Source: JADJRH01 sp046351455 (GTDB lineage Bacteria; Myxococcota_A; Polyangia; Polyangiales; Polyangiaceae). From it: a stretch of 64,000 bases of DNA. The DNA lies in assembly GCA_046351455.1 (NCBI GenBank), contig JAXLYM010000021.1:100930-164929 (forward strand), read 5' to 3'. The translations under genes were made by a program, and so were the position numbers. The notes beneath the pieces were generated by a model. The model saw only the letters and a list, made by a program, of their open reading frames with translations, was not told the origin of the DNA and did not search any database. Below are positions 24,652 to 34,125 of the stretch, piece after piece; position 1 is the stretch's first letter; every line of letters begins with the position of its first letter.

Positions 24652-26898
24652 ATGCTCGTACAACGTCGGCGGTCGGGACTCGGGATCTCTGCGCGCGCCT
24701 CATTGCTGGCCCTCTCCGTCTCCCTCGCCCTCCTCGCGCCCGCCTGCAAACCATCGGAGCCGCCCGTCGCGATCGGCTCCGTGCAGAAGCTCGCCGGCGC
24801 CCCCGCCCGGGTCCTGAAACTGGCATTCTCCGGGGACGGAAAAGACGTCCTCGCGGCGGAGCGTCGCAGCGCCGAGGCCGGGGACTGGAGCCTGGACGAC
24901 AAATACGCCCTCACGAAGCGCCCAGTCACAGGCGGCGCCGCGGTCGATCTCGCCGTGACCGACAAGGCGATCGTCCACTTCGTCCCGTTCGAGGACGGCG
25001 CCTATTACGTGGAGCAGTTCGCCTGGCCGGCGCGCTTGCCGGACCGCCCCGCGGATCCGAAAGAGAGCGAGCGAATGCGTCAGATGCTGGTGCATCAGCA
25101 GGCCTCGGCGCGGAGAGACGCTGTCTTGAAAGAGGTGCATCCAGGCCAGTCGCCGACGGTCATGAGCGGCCCCGGCGGGAGGGTCTTCGGCCTCGCCGGC
25201 AGCGCGAACGGGCTGTGGGTCGCGTACTCCCTCGGCGCCTCGAAGAACCCGGACGAGCCGGGGGACGCCGAGGTGTACGTGGTCTCCTCGAAGGACAACA
25301 AGGTCACGGTGCTCGGCCGGAGGGGCGTCGTCTACGACATCTCGCCCGACGGGGCCCGCGTGCTGATGCTGCGGCGCTTTTCGGACAGCGGCTCCGAGGG
25401 CGCTCCCCTGATTCCTGCGCAACCGGTATTCGATACGACCGCGGTGTTCCTCGTGGACGTGAAGGCGAACAACACGCTCACGCTGCCGGGCTCGATCCAG
25501 GTCGACGGGGCCGAGGTCCGGACGGACGCGCTGGCCGTGCGACTGACCACCACGGGGCTCCTCTTCGCCTCGAAGGCGGGCGACCTCTACCGATGTGAGC
25601 TCGACGGCTCCAAAGCCGCGCGCGTCGCGGGGCCGACGGAGCCCAAGGAGCCGATCCGGCTCGTGGACAGCCGCGGCGCGGCGCACGAGATCCGCGAGGA
25701 CGGGCCCGCGGTGGAGGTGTCGCGAGCGGCCGTTGACAGCGCGCATCCCAAAGTGGTGGAGGGCCGTCTGGAGGCGCCTTTTGCGGCGATCGGGCCGGCG
25801 GCGATCGATCCGACGGGGACGCGGCTCGCGTTCGCGGTGGTGTCGGACACGTCGCGGGACGGGCAGACGAGCGCGGTGGACGACGATGCGGTGGTGTTCG
25901 TCTCGGATCCGGCGAAAGGCAGCCTCGCCGTGGAGCGCGCGCAGACGGGCCTCCTCGCGGACGAGCTGCGCCCGAAGATCGCCGGCGCGCTCTCGATCCC
26001 GGCGGACAAGGTGCAGATCACGCACGCGGGCGCGCGCCTCGAAGTGACCGTGGATCTGCCCTTGAACGACGGCGACACCCCCCAATCGGTCGTGGATCGG
26101 TGGATGAGCGCGGCGAACGCTCTGCGGCAGTCCGTGCCGATGAAGTCGGCGATTCGCAAGGTGCGTGTCGGCCCGTTCGAGGCTACTGTGCCGCTCTCGA
26201 AAGAAGGCGCCACGACGCTGGTCGTTCGGGCGCTCGGGCGGCTCTGGCAAGATCCCTCCGCGTCGCAGCTCGTGCATCACCACCCGTCGCTCACCACGAT
26301 TTCGGGCGGCTCTTTCCCGCGGACGCTCGCCGGCATCTTCGAGAACAAGGGCACGGAGCCGCTCGGCCCCATCGAGATCGTGGCCACGTCGAAGCCGCTT
26401 TCGCCCGGCGTCCCGGACCCCAACCGCAAGACCGCGAGGACGACGATCGGCCCCATCGATCCGGGGAAGAAGCTGGCCTATCGACTGACCATCTGGGAAG
26501 AGGTGTATGGCCCCGAATTCGACGTCGAGTACCTGGTCGGCGGCAAATCGGTGGTGCCCCTCAACATGTTCGCGATGGAGGACAACCTCGATATCCTCAG
26601 CGCCGCGCTCGCGATTCACAAGGAGCACGGCGTCGCGCTGGAGAACGACGACGCGCCCGGAGAGAACATCTCGGTCGTCCGCCTGAGGCTCACGGACAAG
26701 CACGCTGCGATGACGGACGACGGGCGCGCCCCGATGATGAAGCGCGCGGTCGGCCTCATCGAGAAGCACTTCGCGCGCTATCACCGGGACCGCTCGCCGG
26801 AGATCCGCTTCCTCGCGCCCGACGGCCGCGGGTGGATGCTCGTGAACGGCCGAGTCGGCCATTTCGCGAGCGAAGCGGCCTTCGAGGGCAAGCCCTGA
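24652..26898 (+). CDS. beta-propeller-like lipoprotein of unknown function
   Basis: A 748-aa protein with a clear Shine-Dalgarno (GGGAGAG) before ATG 24652. Signal peptide with lipobox LAPAC (Cys32). Residues about 45-480 contain repeated WD/TolB-like blade segments (LKLAFSGDGKDVLAAE, VVYDISPDGARVLMLRR, AAIDPTGTRLAFAVVSD). The C-terminal part (about 555-640) looks like a beta-sandwich (FENKGTEPLGPIEIVATSKP). TolB-like propellers bind proteins at the envelope. The partner is not indicated by neighbours. It follows the preceding lipoprotein gene by 86 bases and may share its transcript. Confidence 0.75.
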   Translation: MLVQRRRSGLGISARASLLALSVSLALLAPACKPSEPPVAIGSVQKLAGAPARVLKLAFSGDGKDVLAAERRSAEAGDWSLDDKYALTKRPVTGGAAVDLAVTDKAIVHFVPFEDGAYYVEQFAWPARLPDRPADPKESERMRQMLVHQQASARRDAVLKEVHPGQSPTVMSGPGGRVFGLAGSANGLWVAYSLGASKNPDEPGDAEVYVVSSKDNKVTVLGRRGVVYDISPDGARVLMLRRFSDSGSEGAPLIPAQPVFDTTAVFLVDVKANNTLTLPGSIQVDGAEVRTDALAVRLTTTGLLFASKAGDLYRCELDGSKAARVAGPTEPKEPIRLVDSRGAAHEIREDGPAVEVSRAAVDSAHPKVVEGRLEAPFAAIGPAAIDPTGTRLAFAVVSDTSRDGQTSAVDDDAVVFVSDPAKGSLAVERAQTGLLADELRPKIAGALSIPADKVQITHAGARLEVTVDLPLNDGDTPQSVVDRWMSAANALRQSVPMKSAIRKVRVGPFEATVPLSKEGATTLVVRALGRLWQDPSASQLVHHHPSLTTISGGSFPRTLAGIFENKGTEPLGPIEIVATSKPLSPGVPDPNRKTARTTIGPIDPGKKLAYRLTIWEEVYGPEFDVEYLVGGKSVVPLNMFAMEDNLDILSAALAIHKEHGVALENDDAPGENISVVRLRLTDKHAAMTDDGRAPMMKRAVGLIEKHFARYHRDRSPEIRFLAPDGRGWMLVNGRVGHFASEAAFEGKP

Positions 26899-27040
26899 CA
26901 GCGCGCCGTTCCATCAGATACGCGCGCACGTGCCCGACGTCGCTGTCCACGAACGAGCTTGCGCGACGAGAGCGGTAGTCTCATAAGGGGCTCGCTGACG
27001 GGGGGGCCTTTTGACCGACGTTCGGTCGCGGAGGGATCCC

Positions 27041-27886
27041 ATGCGCGCTCGCCGCCTCGCGTGGCTCTTGGCCTTCATTTCAAGCCTCGTGCTCCTTTGC
27101 GCGGGCGCTCGCGACGCCGCTGCGGGGACGGCGCTCGAGCTGCTCCACGGGTGGGGATACAACCAGGATTTCAATGGAAACCGCGAGAGGACCATCTTCA
27201 CGATCAAGGTGTACGAGCCCTGGCAATACGGCTCCTTGTTCCTGACCTGCGACATCACCGAGCCCTTCTTGCCTGCGAGCGCGGCGGTCGTCCCCAACCA
27301 GAAAGGCGGGTTCGACGGCAACGGCGCGATCGAGATCTCCGTGAAGAAGATCGCCGAGAAGGCGCGGGGCGGCCCGCTCGCGTGGGGAGCGCTCGAGGAT
27401 CTGGCGCTGCACCTGGAGGCGGAGACCACGTCTCGGATAGGCGCGCTCCTCTATTACGGCGCGGGTTTCCGCTTCCGGATACCGCTGTTCGACTACGCGC
27501 TGGCCACCGTCGTGATCCGGGACGACTGGGCCCTTGCCGGCGCCGCGCTCCAGCTCGGCGCGGCGTGGCAGATGACGTTCGGCCTCGGCAAGGTCACCGA
27601 CCTCGTGTTCGACGGGTACTTCTCGTGGGGTGTCTTCGGCGAGGGGACCGGCGTCGCTCTGGCGGGCCCCGACGCGCTGGGGCGATACACCGAGGTGCCT
27701 GTTCAGGGGAGGGCCTTCTTCATCTCCCAGCCGCGCCTCTCGCTGGACATCGGGAAGCTCTCACGGCTCTTCGACAAGACCCTGTATGCGGGCGTCGAAT
27801 ACCAGCTCGCGTGGAATCGCTACCTGCAACAAGGGGTCTCGGAGAACGTGCCGCAGCTCATGCTCCGGTGGGTGCTCCACGAGTGA
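27041..27886 (+). CDS. Tsx-like nucleoside-specific outer-membrane channel family
   Basis: A 281-aa protein starting at ATG 27041 with GGAGGG just upstream. A signal peptide (about 1-29, ending DAAAG) precedes a beta-barrel. The start of the mature part (LELLHGWGYNQDF...) and the tracts IKVYEPWQYGSLFLTCDI resemble the Tsx/DUF5020 family of nucleoside channels. The alternating hydrophobic strands and the C-terminal PQLMLRWVLHE also fit an outer-membrane barrel. The exact substrate is inferred from the family only. The TAGTCT at 26976-26981 may be its -10 region. Confidence 0.75.
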   Translation: MRARRLAWLLAFISSLVLLCAGARDAAAGTALELLHGWGYNQDFNGNRERTIFTIKVYEPWQYGSLFLTCDITEPFLPASAAVVPNQKGGFDGNGAIEISVKKIAEKARGGPLAWGALEDLALHLEAETTSRIGALLYYGAGFRFRIPLFDYALATVVIRDDWALAGAALQLGAAWQMTFGLGKVTDLVFDGYFSWGVFGEGTGVALAGPDALGRYTEVPVQGRAFFISQPRLSLDIGKLSRLFDKTLYAGVEYQLAWNRYLQQGVSENVPQLMLRWVLHE

Positions 27887-27935
27887 GGCGGGCGGTGACT
27901 GCCGCGGTGCGCTCTCGGTGCGGGTCGCGCGGACG

Positions 27936-29624
27936 TCACTTGCGCGTGTCGACGAAATCGAATGGAGGCAGTCGTGCAAGCCCGTAGGCCTGAAGGGCCA
28001 GCTCATCCAAAGCGTGAAAGTCGCGCGCCCGGAACGCCGCTTTGACTTTTTTCGCCAGCCCTGACGGCATCGCGTCCGGCTCCGGTAGGCGAATCCGGCG
28101 GAGATACTGAGCCTGGAATCGCAGGTACGATCCACGCATCTTCACCGCGTATGACCAGATGAAGAAGAGAGCGACGCGTGAGCTCAGGAGGCCGCCCAAG
28201 ATCTCCATGTCCCAGCGCTCGGAGACCACAAAATACAGGTTGTGGTGTGGGTGATATTGCCCCTTGTCGAACGTGACCTCATTCGAGCCGGCGATGTCGG
28301 GGATGAGGAGCTTAGGAACCGAAACGAGATCCGGATAGACCCGGTCGATCGTGCGGAACCAAGCGTTCGGGTTCTTCCTCGCCACGTGGCGTCTTTTGAT
28401 CTGCGCCGCGTGCGCAGAAAGGTAGGCCTGGAGCTTCGGATAACGCGCGAGATCGACGACGCGGCCCGACTCGTCGAACGTATTGATCACGCGACGTCCA
28501 GCGTCCTTGATGGTCCCTCGTTCAATGTCGTCCCGCATCACGAGCGGCACGAGCCGATCCGGCTCGATATTTACGCTGCTCGTGGTGATATAGAGAGAGT
28601 CATTCCCAGTCGCGACGCCGATGCCTACTCGACATGTTTCCTCGAGCGGGGCGAACGATTTCTCGAGCCATCGCAGCGTGTCCAGGTGCTCCGGGGAGCC
28701 GAGCACCCACGGTTCGTCTCCCCGGAACCATTCGCGATACCAGGAGACTGTCACGCCAGCCGGCAGCTCCGGCGAAGGCCCTCTAAGCGCACGTGCCACA
28801 GCCCCACACTCCTCCGGAGAGCCGGTTTGCAGCCGCACGACCGGAACATCTACCGAGGCGCCGGGGCTGAACACGAAGATGGAAGGATAGGCGATGACCT
28901 CTGACTCGAAGGGAGAGGCCTGGTGCAGATCCACATAACATCGCACCTGGACCCCCTCAGACACCAGCCGTCGCAGCGGCGCCCCGTACTTGTTCGAGGT
29001 CCAACGATCCGCGCAAATGAAGGACATCCGACCCGACGCCGACAGGAGCGAGAGGGCGCGCTCGATGAAGGCCACGTAGAGATCCGCGCGGTCGTAGAGC
29101 GTGCGGTAGCGCTTTCGGTACTCGGCGTGCAAAGTGGCGTCCAGCTGCTCGATCCTGACATATGGCGGATTACCGACGATGAAGTCGATCTCGCCTGTCA
29201 GAGGGGCCAACAGAAAATCCCCTTCTCGAATCCAATGCTCGACGAGCTTCTCCGCGACCGAAGCGGATACCCGATGACGCCGAAGCACCTCCCGAACAGC
29301 GGCGCGAGCTTGCTGCACGTGCGTGGGATCGATGTCGTATGCCACGATGGCCTCACGCAGATCGATCACCTGGCGCCCCAGCCGCGAGGCCGCCGCGAGG
29401 AGCCGCTCCACCGCCGGGACCAAGAACGCGGCTTGCCCCACCGCCGGCTCCAGAAGGCGCTTGTGGGTGAGATCGGCGTCGCTCGTATAGCCCGCCAGAT
29501 CGAGGATCAGATCGACGATATGGCGCTTGGTGAGGACGACTCCGTGCGTCTCCCCCGATGTTCGAGTTCCGTAGTCATAGACGTTCTTCGGGAGGTGGAC
29601 GGGCAGGTCCAGGTGCAATTGCAT
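27936..29624 (-). CDS. N6-adenine DNA methyltransferase of an XhoI/PaeR7I-type system
   Basis: A 562-aa protein. SAM-binding motif I is LLEPAVGQAAFL (about 57-68) and the catalytic motif IV is GNPPYVRIEQ (about 151-160), the NPPY signature of gamma-class (TaqI-like) N6-adenine methyltransferases. A target-recognition region fills the C-terminal half. The restriction gene lies 185 bases upstream on the same strand and is of the XhoI/PaeR7I family, so the methyltransferase should protect CTCGAG by adenine methylation; that specificity is inferred from the partner. CTCGAG occurs inside this gene itself (28641 and 28662), so self-protection is needed. G+C is below that of flanking genes, suggesting transfer. 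Confidence 0.88.
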   Translation of the reverse strand: MQLHLDLPVHLPKNVYDYGTRTSGETHGVVLTKRHIVDLILDLAGYTSDADLTHKRLLEPAVGQAAFLVPAVERLLAAASRLGRQVIDLREAIVAYDIDPTHVQQARAAVREVLRRHRVSASVAEKLVEHWIREGDFLLAPLTGEIDFIVGNPPYVRIEQLDATLHAEYRKRYRTLYDRADLYVAFIERALSLLSASGRMSFICADRWTSNKYGAPLRRLVSEGVQVRCYVDLHQASPFESEVIAYPSIFVFSPGASVDVPVVRLQTGSPEECGAVARALRGPSPELPAGVTVSWYREWFRGDEPWVLGSPEHLDTLRWLEKSFAPLEETCRVGIGVATGNDSLYITTSSVNIEPDRLVPLVMRDDIERGTIKDAGRRVINTFDESGRVVDLARYPKLQAYLSAHAAQIKRRHVARKNPNAWFRTIDRVYPDLVSVPKLLIPDIAGSNEVTFDKGQYHPHHNLYFVVSERWDMEILGGLLSSRVALFFIWSYAVKMRGSYLRFQAQYLRRIRLPEPDAMPSGLAKKVKAAFRARDFHALDELALQAYGLARLPPFDFVDTRK

Positions 29625-29809
29625 GGCTCAGGCACTCTCCGGGGGGGCACGGCGCCGGGACGGTTTTCCCGTGTCTTTCGTGTCGTCGACCGCTGCGGTG
29701 AGTTGCGCGAAATGTGGAGGCAGCCCTCGCGCGCGGAGTCCATACATGACCTGGGCACATTAGCAGGGAGGCCTCACGCTGTGCCAGTCTTTCGGGGCCG
29801 AATCGACCC

Positions 29810-30673
29810 CTAAATCTGCGCGGGCCAAGTCCCGGGGCGCACCTCGGCCCCCGGGTAGTGCGCGAGGATCTGCGCCTTCAAGCCGCGGAGGAACGCGGCG
29901 GGGCCGAACTCCGGCATCAGGATTCGGTGGTTAGGCCTCTTCCCTGCGAGATCTTCTGCCGTTACGAGAAAGGCGCCGCTGTCGTAGAGCCGGGCGGCGA
30001 CCGCTTGCCGGAGGAACATCATGTAACGCGCGGCGTACGAGGGGCCCAGGTAGGTCGCCGACGCGTCGCTGCCTTCCACTCGGAAAGGAGGCATCGCGAG
30101 GAAGTGAGGTTGCTTGATCCGAACTTGGACGTTATCGGCGCCGGGCTGGTATTTCCCAACAAAGAGATAGCCGAGCCAGGGTCGGGGCTGGAGCCGTTCG
30201 AACCCGGACTGGCCGTAGGTCACCCAGAAATCGTGGGCGTTTCCGATGCTCTCTTCCAATCGGTTATTTTGGTTGTTTCCGATGCTTTTGTCCTGGGATT
30301 TGAGCTCGAGCGCGGCGTAGAGGACAGGCCCACCGGACCCCTGCTCCTTCGAGTGAAAGCGGCTGTTCGCGACGACGATCAGGTCCCAATTCTTCGAAGG
30401 TCGAAAATAGGAGGGCAGGACGGGAGGCGCGTTCGACAGGTTGCCTCCCGCGAAGACGTGCTCCGGCCGAACGCCGAGAGCGATGAGGAAGTCGCGCACC
30501 GCCTCGATGAAGCCGTTCATCGTCTTGCCGTGGAGGTTCTGATCACGAGCGCCTCCCTGGCTCTTCTTCGAAGTAGCGGACTGCTTCGAGGACCAGAATT
30601 GTTGGACCGCGTCATGAAACAAGTCAGTCTCCAGAAAGGGCTTCTTTCCTGGTTTGTCGGGAATGCCATCCAT
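29810..30673 (-). CDS. type II restriction endonuclease, XhoI/PaeR7I family
   Basis: A 287-aa protein. The family signature runs through SQGGARDQNLHGKTMNGF (about 38-55), LPSYFRPSKNWDLIV (about 86-100) and AALELKSQ (about 120-127), and then GNNQNNRLEESIGNAHDF (about 132-149). Asp97, Glu123 and Lys125 are the likely PD-ExK metal-binding and catalytic residues. XhoI and PaeR7I cut CTCGAG, so the same site is predicted here. The start at 30673 is chosen because TATGCT (30683-30688) lies 9 bases upstream; an in-frame GTG at 30688 is possible. The frame extends further, but that part is antisense to the esterase gene. Confidence 0.9.
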   Translation of the reverse strand: MDGIPDKPGKKPFLETDLFHDAVQQFWSSKQSATSKKSQGGARDQNLHGKTMNGFIEAVRDFLIALGVRPEHVFAGGNLSNAPPVLPSYFRPSKNWDLIVVANSRFHSKEQGSGGPVLYAALELKSQDKSIGNNQNNRLEESIGNAHDFWVTYGQSGFERLQPRPWLGYLFVGKYQPGADNVQVRIKQPHFLAMPPFRVEGSDASATYLGPSYAARYMMFLRQAVAARLYDSGAFLVTAEDLAGKRPNHRILMPEFGPAAFLRGLKAQILAHYPGAEVRPGTWPAQI

Positions 30674-30688
30674 GGGACGGACAGCATA
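30674..30688 (-). promoter_or_regulatory. probable extended -10 leaderless promoter of the restriction gene
   Basis: On the minus strand TGTATGCT (TATGCT 30688-30683) is followed by 9 bases and the ATG at 30673. The upstream TG makes it an extended -10. Confidence 0.45.
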
Positions 30689-30771
30689 CACCTCGCACGA
30701 TGAGAGGGGAACCTGTGGGAATTTCGCCTCGGGGTCGTGATTTCCGCGTAGAAATCGACTCCTCCGTGAAC

Positions 30772-30785
30772 TAGCATCGCGGGCC
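30772..30785 (+). promoter_or_regulatory. probable leaderless promoter -10 of the esterase gene
   Basis: TAGCAT at 30772-30777 lies 8 bases before the ATG at 30786. It is divergent from the restriction gene promoter, in the same 112-base intergenic space. Confidence 0.5.
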
Positions 30786-31784
30786 ATGCGCGCGCGCCCA
30801 GCGTCTCTCGTTGCTCTGCTCGGAATGGCCCTCTTTGCCGTGGCCTGCAACTCGGCCGAGACCGGAAGCTCCTCCGGCGGGTCCACCTCCACGAGCACGT
30901 CCTCCGGCGGCTCCACCACGACGTCCTCGGGCGGCGGCGGCGCCACGGGCGGGACGACGTCCGCCGGAGGCGGCGGCTCCGGCGGGTCGGACGTGATCGG
31001 CGGCGATCGGCCCGTCACCATGCACGTGTCGTCGAAGTACGATCCGAGCAAGCCGGCCCCGCTGCTCGTGCTGCTGCACGGGTACGGCGCCTCCGGTCTC
31101 GTGCAGGAAGACCTCTATTTCAAGCTCAAGGGCGAGGCGGACGCGCGCGGCTACATCTACGCTGTCCCCGACGGGACGGTGGACGCGAACAACAAGCGCT
31201 TCTGGAACGCGACCGACGCGTGCTGCGATTTCGGCGCGACGGGCGTCGACGACTCGGCCTATCTCGCGGGCGTCGTGGACCAGATCAAGGGCGCGTACAA
31301 CATCGATCCGAAGCGGGTCTATTTCGTCGGCCACTCGAACGGCGGCTTCATGTCGTACCGCATGGCCTGCGACCACGCGGACATGATCGCCGCCATCGTC
31401 TCCCTCGCGGGGGACACTTACAAAGACGACTCGAAGTGCAAGGCGAGCGAGCCAGTCGCCGTCGCGCACATTCAAGGCGACATGGACGAGACAGTCGCCT
31501 ACGCAGGCGGCACCTTCGTGGTGAGCTATCCCGGCGCCGCAGAGTCCGTGGCAGACTGGGTGGCGCACGACGGGTGCGACGAGACATCGGTCGACGGGCC
31601 GGCGATGGACCTCGACACGGGCCTCGCGGGCGACGAGACGACCACGAAGATCTTCGGCTCCAACTGCAAGCCGGGCGGCCACGCAGAGCTCTGGACGATC
31701 GTCGGCGGCAAGCACGTGCCGGCCGTGTCGGACGGATTCCGAAAAGGCGTGTTCGACTTCCTCGACGCGCACCCCAAGCCCTGA
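30786..31784 (+). CDS. PHB depolymerase/LpqC-type esterase lipoprotein
   Basis: A 332-aa protein: signal peptide with lipobox AVAC (Cys21), a Ser/Thr/Gly tether to about residue 72, then an alpha/beta-hydrolase. The nucleophile elbow is GHSNGG (Ser184), the acid is probably Asp in GDMDETVAY, and the His is in GGKHVPAV near the C-terminus. LLVLLHGYGASG is the oxyanion region. The fold matches LpqC and poly(3-hydroxybutyrate) depolymerase or feruloyl esterase families; the substrate is open. A surface-exposed secreted esterase is inferred. The kinase gene follows after 51 bases. Confidence 0.88.
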   Translation: MRARPASLVALLGMALFAVACNSAETGSSSGGSTSTSTSSGGSTTTSSGGGGATGGTTSAGGGGSGGSDVIGGDRPVTMHVSSKYDPSKPAPLLVLLHGYGASGLVQEDLYFKLKGEADARGYIYAVPDGTVDANNKRFWNATDACCDFGATGVDDSAYLAGVVDQIKGAYNIDPKRVYFVGHSNGGFMSYRMACDHADMIAAIVSLAGDTYKDDSKCKASEPVAVAHIQGDMDETVAYAGGTFVVSYPGAAESVADWVAHDGCDETSVDGPAMDLDTGLAGDETTTKIFGSNCKPGGHAELWTIVGGKHVPAVSDGFRKGVFDFLDAHPKP

Positions 31785-31835
31785 GGCCTCGAGTCGGAAC
31801 TCGGCCCAACAACCACGCGAGAGGAAGCACCCTCC

Positions 31836-34106
31836 ATGGGGACGGCAGATTACGAGCTCGCAGTCGGCCAGATGGTCGGCGAATACCGCATCGAGCGAAA
31901 GATCGGGGAGGGCGGCTTCGGCAAGGTGTACGCCGCCGTTCACCCGGTGATCGGCAAGGCCGCGGCCGTGAAGATCCTGAATCCGGATCTGGCCAAGAGC
32001 GAAGAGATGGTGTCGCGCTTCGTCTCCGAGGCGCGCGCCGTGAACCAGATCCGGCACCGCAACATCATCGACATCTTCTCGTTCGGCACGCTCCCCGGGC
32101 CTCTCCACTACTTCGTGATGGAGTTCCTGGAGGGGATGACGCTGGACGCCTATCTGCGCAAGAACGGCCCGTTGCCGCCGGATCTGGCCTTCTCGATCCT
32201 GTGGCCCATCGGCCGCGCTTTGCAGGCGGCGCACAAGCACGGCATCGCGCACCGCGACTTGAAGCCCGAGAACGTCTTTCTCATCTTCGATCAGGACGGC
32301 GGCATCTTCCCCAAGCTGCTCGATTTCGGCATCGCGAAGCTCCTCCACGAGAGCGAGATGGCGCACCGCACGCGCACCGGGGCGATGCTCGGGACGCCGA
32401 TTTACATGTCGCCGGAGCAGTGCCGCGGCACCACCATCGATCATCGGTCGGACATCTATTCGTTCGGCATCATGGTGCACGAGGTGCTCACGGGCGGGCG
32501 GCCGTTCAGCGGAGATACGCTGATGGATCTGCTGATGAAGCAGGTCACCGAGCCGGCCCCGCCGATGTCGTCGTCGCGCCCCGGACTGCCGCGCTCGCTG
32601 GACGCGGCGGTGCTCCACATGCTCGAAAAGGCCCCCGAGAAGCGGCCGGAGTCGATGGCGGCGGCGCTCGAGGAGCTCGGGGCGGCGGCCCGCGCGGCCG
32701 GCATCGCGGTCCCCGGCGGCGCGCAGGTGCAGGCGCCCGCCTCGGCGGAGGCGCGCGCGTCATCGCCTTCGGTCCCCGCGGATCCGCACCTCGACACGAA
32801 CGCGTGGCTCCAGCAGAGCACCCCGCATCCGAGCGGCGCGCGGCCGCCCTCGTCCGGCGCGGCCCACGCGGTCACGGGGCCGCCCAATCCGAGCGGAAAC
32901 TACGGCCCATCCCCGCAGCACCAGAGCGGCAATCTGGGGCAAGCGGCGCAGCACCAGAGCGGCAACCTTGGGCAAGCGCCGCAGCACCAGAGCGGAAACT
33001 ACGGCCAATCACCGCAGCACCAGAGTGGCAATCTGGGGCAGTCGCCGCAGTACCAGAGCGCCAATCTCGGTCAGGCTCCGGGGTACGGCGGGCAGATGGC
33101 GCAGGCCGGCGGAAACTACGGTCCGGTGCCGTTCCAGGGCCCGGCGCCCGGTCAACAGGGCTGGGGCAACGCGGGGTACGGGCAAGGTGGCTATCCGCCG
33201 CAGGCACCGACGCTGCAGAGCGCGGGGAACGGCGGATCGCAAAAATCATCGGGCCTCGTGTGGGGCATCCTCCTCGGCGTGCTGGCCTTGTTCGTGGCCG
33301 GGGTCGTGGGCATGTGCTCCTTGGCCGAGGGCATCGGCAGCGGCGGCGGCGGCGGCGTCACGATCGGCGCCGTCGGACCGAGCGTCGGAGCGCCGATCGC
33401 CCGGGAATCGACGGACGATCTCACGATGGAGTTCACGCCCGTCGGACAGCAGATCATCACCGGCAGCACGCAGGTGCACTCGCATCGGCGGTTCACGCTG
33501 AAGGTGCTCGCGACGGCGGACAGCCACGTTTCGCGCGCGGAGGTCGCGTATACAGACGCCTCCGTGCGCACGACCGGCCCCGAAAAGAAGGTGGAGAACG
33601 AGGACGAGCCGGTCGCGAACCGCACGTACCTCGTCGAGACAGCGGGCGCGGCGCTCACCGTGACGGCCATGAGCGGCGGCGCCATCACGGACACGGAGCG
33701 TGATCAGGTGGTGAACGACGTCGCGGCGTTCTTCAAGCCGAAGCCGCGCATGTTCGACAAACCGCTGCACATCGGCGACGCGCTCACCCCGTCCTCCGAA
33801 GAGGTGGTGGAGATGCTGAGCCTCGGCTCGGCGACGTGGAACAGCAAGGTGCGCGCGGACAACGCCACGTTCAAGCTGGCCTACGTGGACGACGCCGCGA
33901 AGACTGCCACGTTCGAGGTGGCGTTCCTCTTCAGCTACGAAGAGGGCCTGCTCGCGCTGAAGGTGCCTCTCGAAGGGACGATCACGTACGATCAGGCGAC
34001 CGGGACCGCGCTGAGAGGCGCGCTGCACGGGGCGGTGGACGGGTCGTTCACGTCGGATGGAAAGCGCTTCCACGTGACTGGCGACTTCAAGGCAGAGAGC
34101 CACTGA
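31836..34106 (+). CDS. eukaryote-like Ser/Thr protein kinase with repeat linker and extracytoplasmic domain
   Basis: A 756-aa protein. The kinase domain (about 17-285) has the P-loop GEGGFG (24-29), Lys46, the catalytic HRDLKPEN (139-146) and DFGIAK (163-168), so it should be active. A Pro/Ser linker follows, with five 11-residue repeats of the QHQSGNLGQAA type (about 361-415) and a Gly/Tyr/Gln-rich stretch. A membrane segment lies at about 472-492 (VWGILLGVLALFVAGVVGMC). The C-terminal about 250 residues are an unrecognised, presumably periplasmic, beta-rich domain. Myxobacterial kinases of this type govern development and stress. A purine-rich GAGAGGAAG precedes the ATG. Confidence 0.92.
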   Translation: MGTADYELAVGQMVGEYRIERKIGEGGFGKVYAAVHPVIGKAAAVKILNPDLAKSEEMVSRFVSEARAVNQIRHRNIIDIFSFGTLPGPLHYFVMEFLEGMTLDAYLRKNGPLPPDLAFSILWPIGRALQAAHKHGIAHRDLKPENVFLIFDQDGGIFPKLLDFGIAKLLHESEMAHRTRTGAMLGTPIYMSPEQCRGTTIDHRSDIYSFGIMVHEVLTGGRPFSGDTLMDLLMKQVTEPAPPMSSSRPGLPRSLDAAVLHMLEKAPEKRPESMAAALEELGAAARAAGIAVPGGAQVQAPASAEARASSPSVPADPHLDTNAWLQQSTPHPSGARPPSSGAAHAVTGPPNPSGNYGPSPQHQSGNLGQAAQHQSGNLGQAPQHQSGNYGQSPQHQSGNLGQSPQYQSANLGQAPGYGGQMAQAGGNYGPVPFQGPAPGQQGWGNAGYGQGGYPPQAPTLQSAGNGGSQKSSGLVWGILLGVLALFVAGVVGMCSLAEGIGSGGGGGVTIGAVGPSVGAPIARESTDDLTMEFTPVGQQIITGSTQVHSHRRFTLKVLATADSHVSRAEVAYTDASVRTTGPEKKVENEDEPVANRTYLVETAGAALTVTAMSGGAITDTERDQVVNDVAAFFKPKPRMFDKPLHIGDALTPSSEEVVEMLSLGSATWNSKVRADNATFKLAYVDDAAKTATFEVAFLFSYEEGLLALKVPLEGTITYDQATGTALRGALHGAVDGSFTSDGKRFHVTGDFKAESH
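32916..33080 (+). repeat. five 33-bp coding repeats in the kinase gene
   Basis: Five imperfect 33-base units encode QHQSGN(L/Y)GQ followed by two variable residues, mostly Ala, Ser or Pro. The last unit has Tyr and Ala substitutions. Unit number may vary between strains. Confidence 0.85.
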
Positions 34107-34125
34107 TCGCTGTCAGTATCGCCTC

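Noticed and set aside
24700..26862. A 720-codon minus-strand frame opposite the propeller lipoprotein
   Set aside because: It is His/Arg/Val-rich without motifs, and the plus-strand gene has a Shine-Dalgarno and lipobox.
29575..29760. Small controller (C) protein gene between the restriction and methyltransferase genes
   Set aside because: The open frames are Arg/Pro-rich, lack a helix-turn-helix and overlap the methyltransferase start region.
29810..31051. Longer N-terminus of the restriction enzyme up to 31051
   Set aside because: The extension is antisense to the esterase signal peptide and tether and is Pro/Asp/Val low complexity; a leaderless promoter supports 30673.
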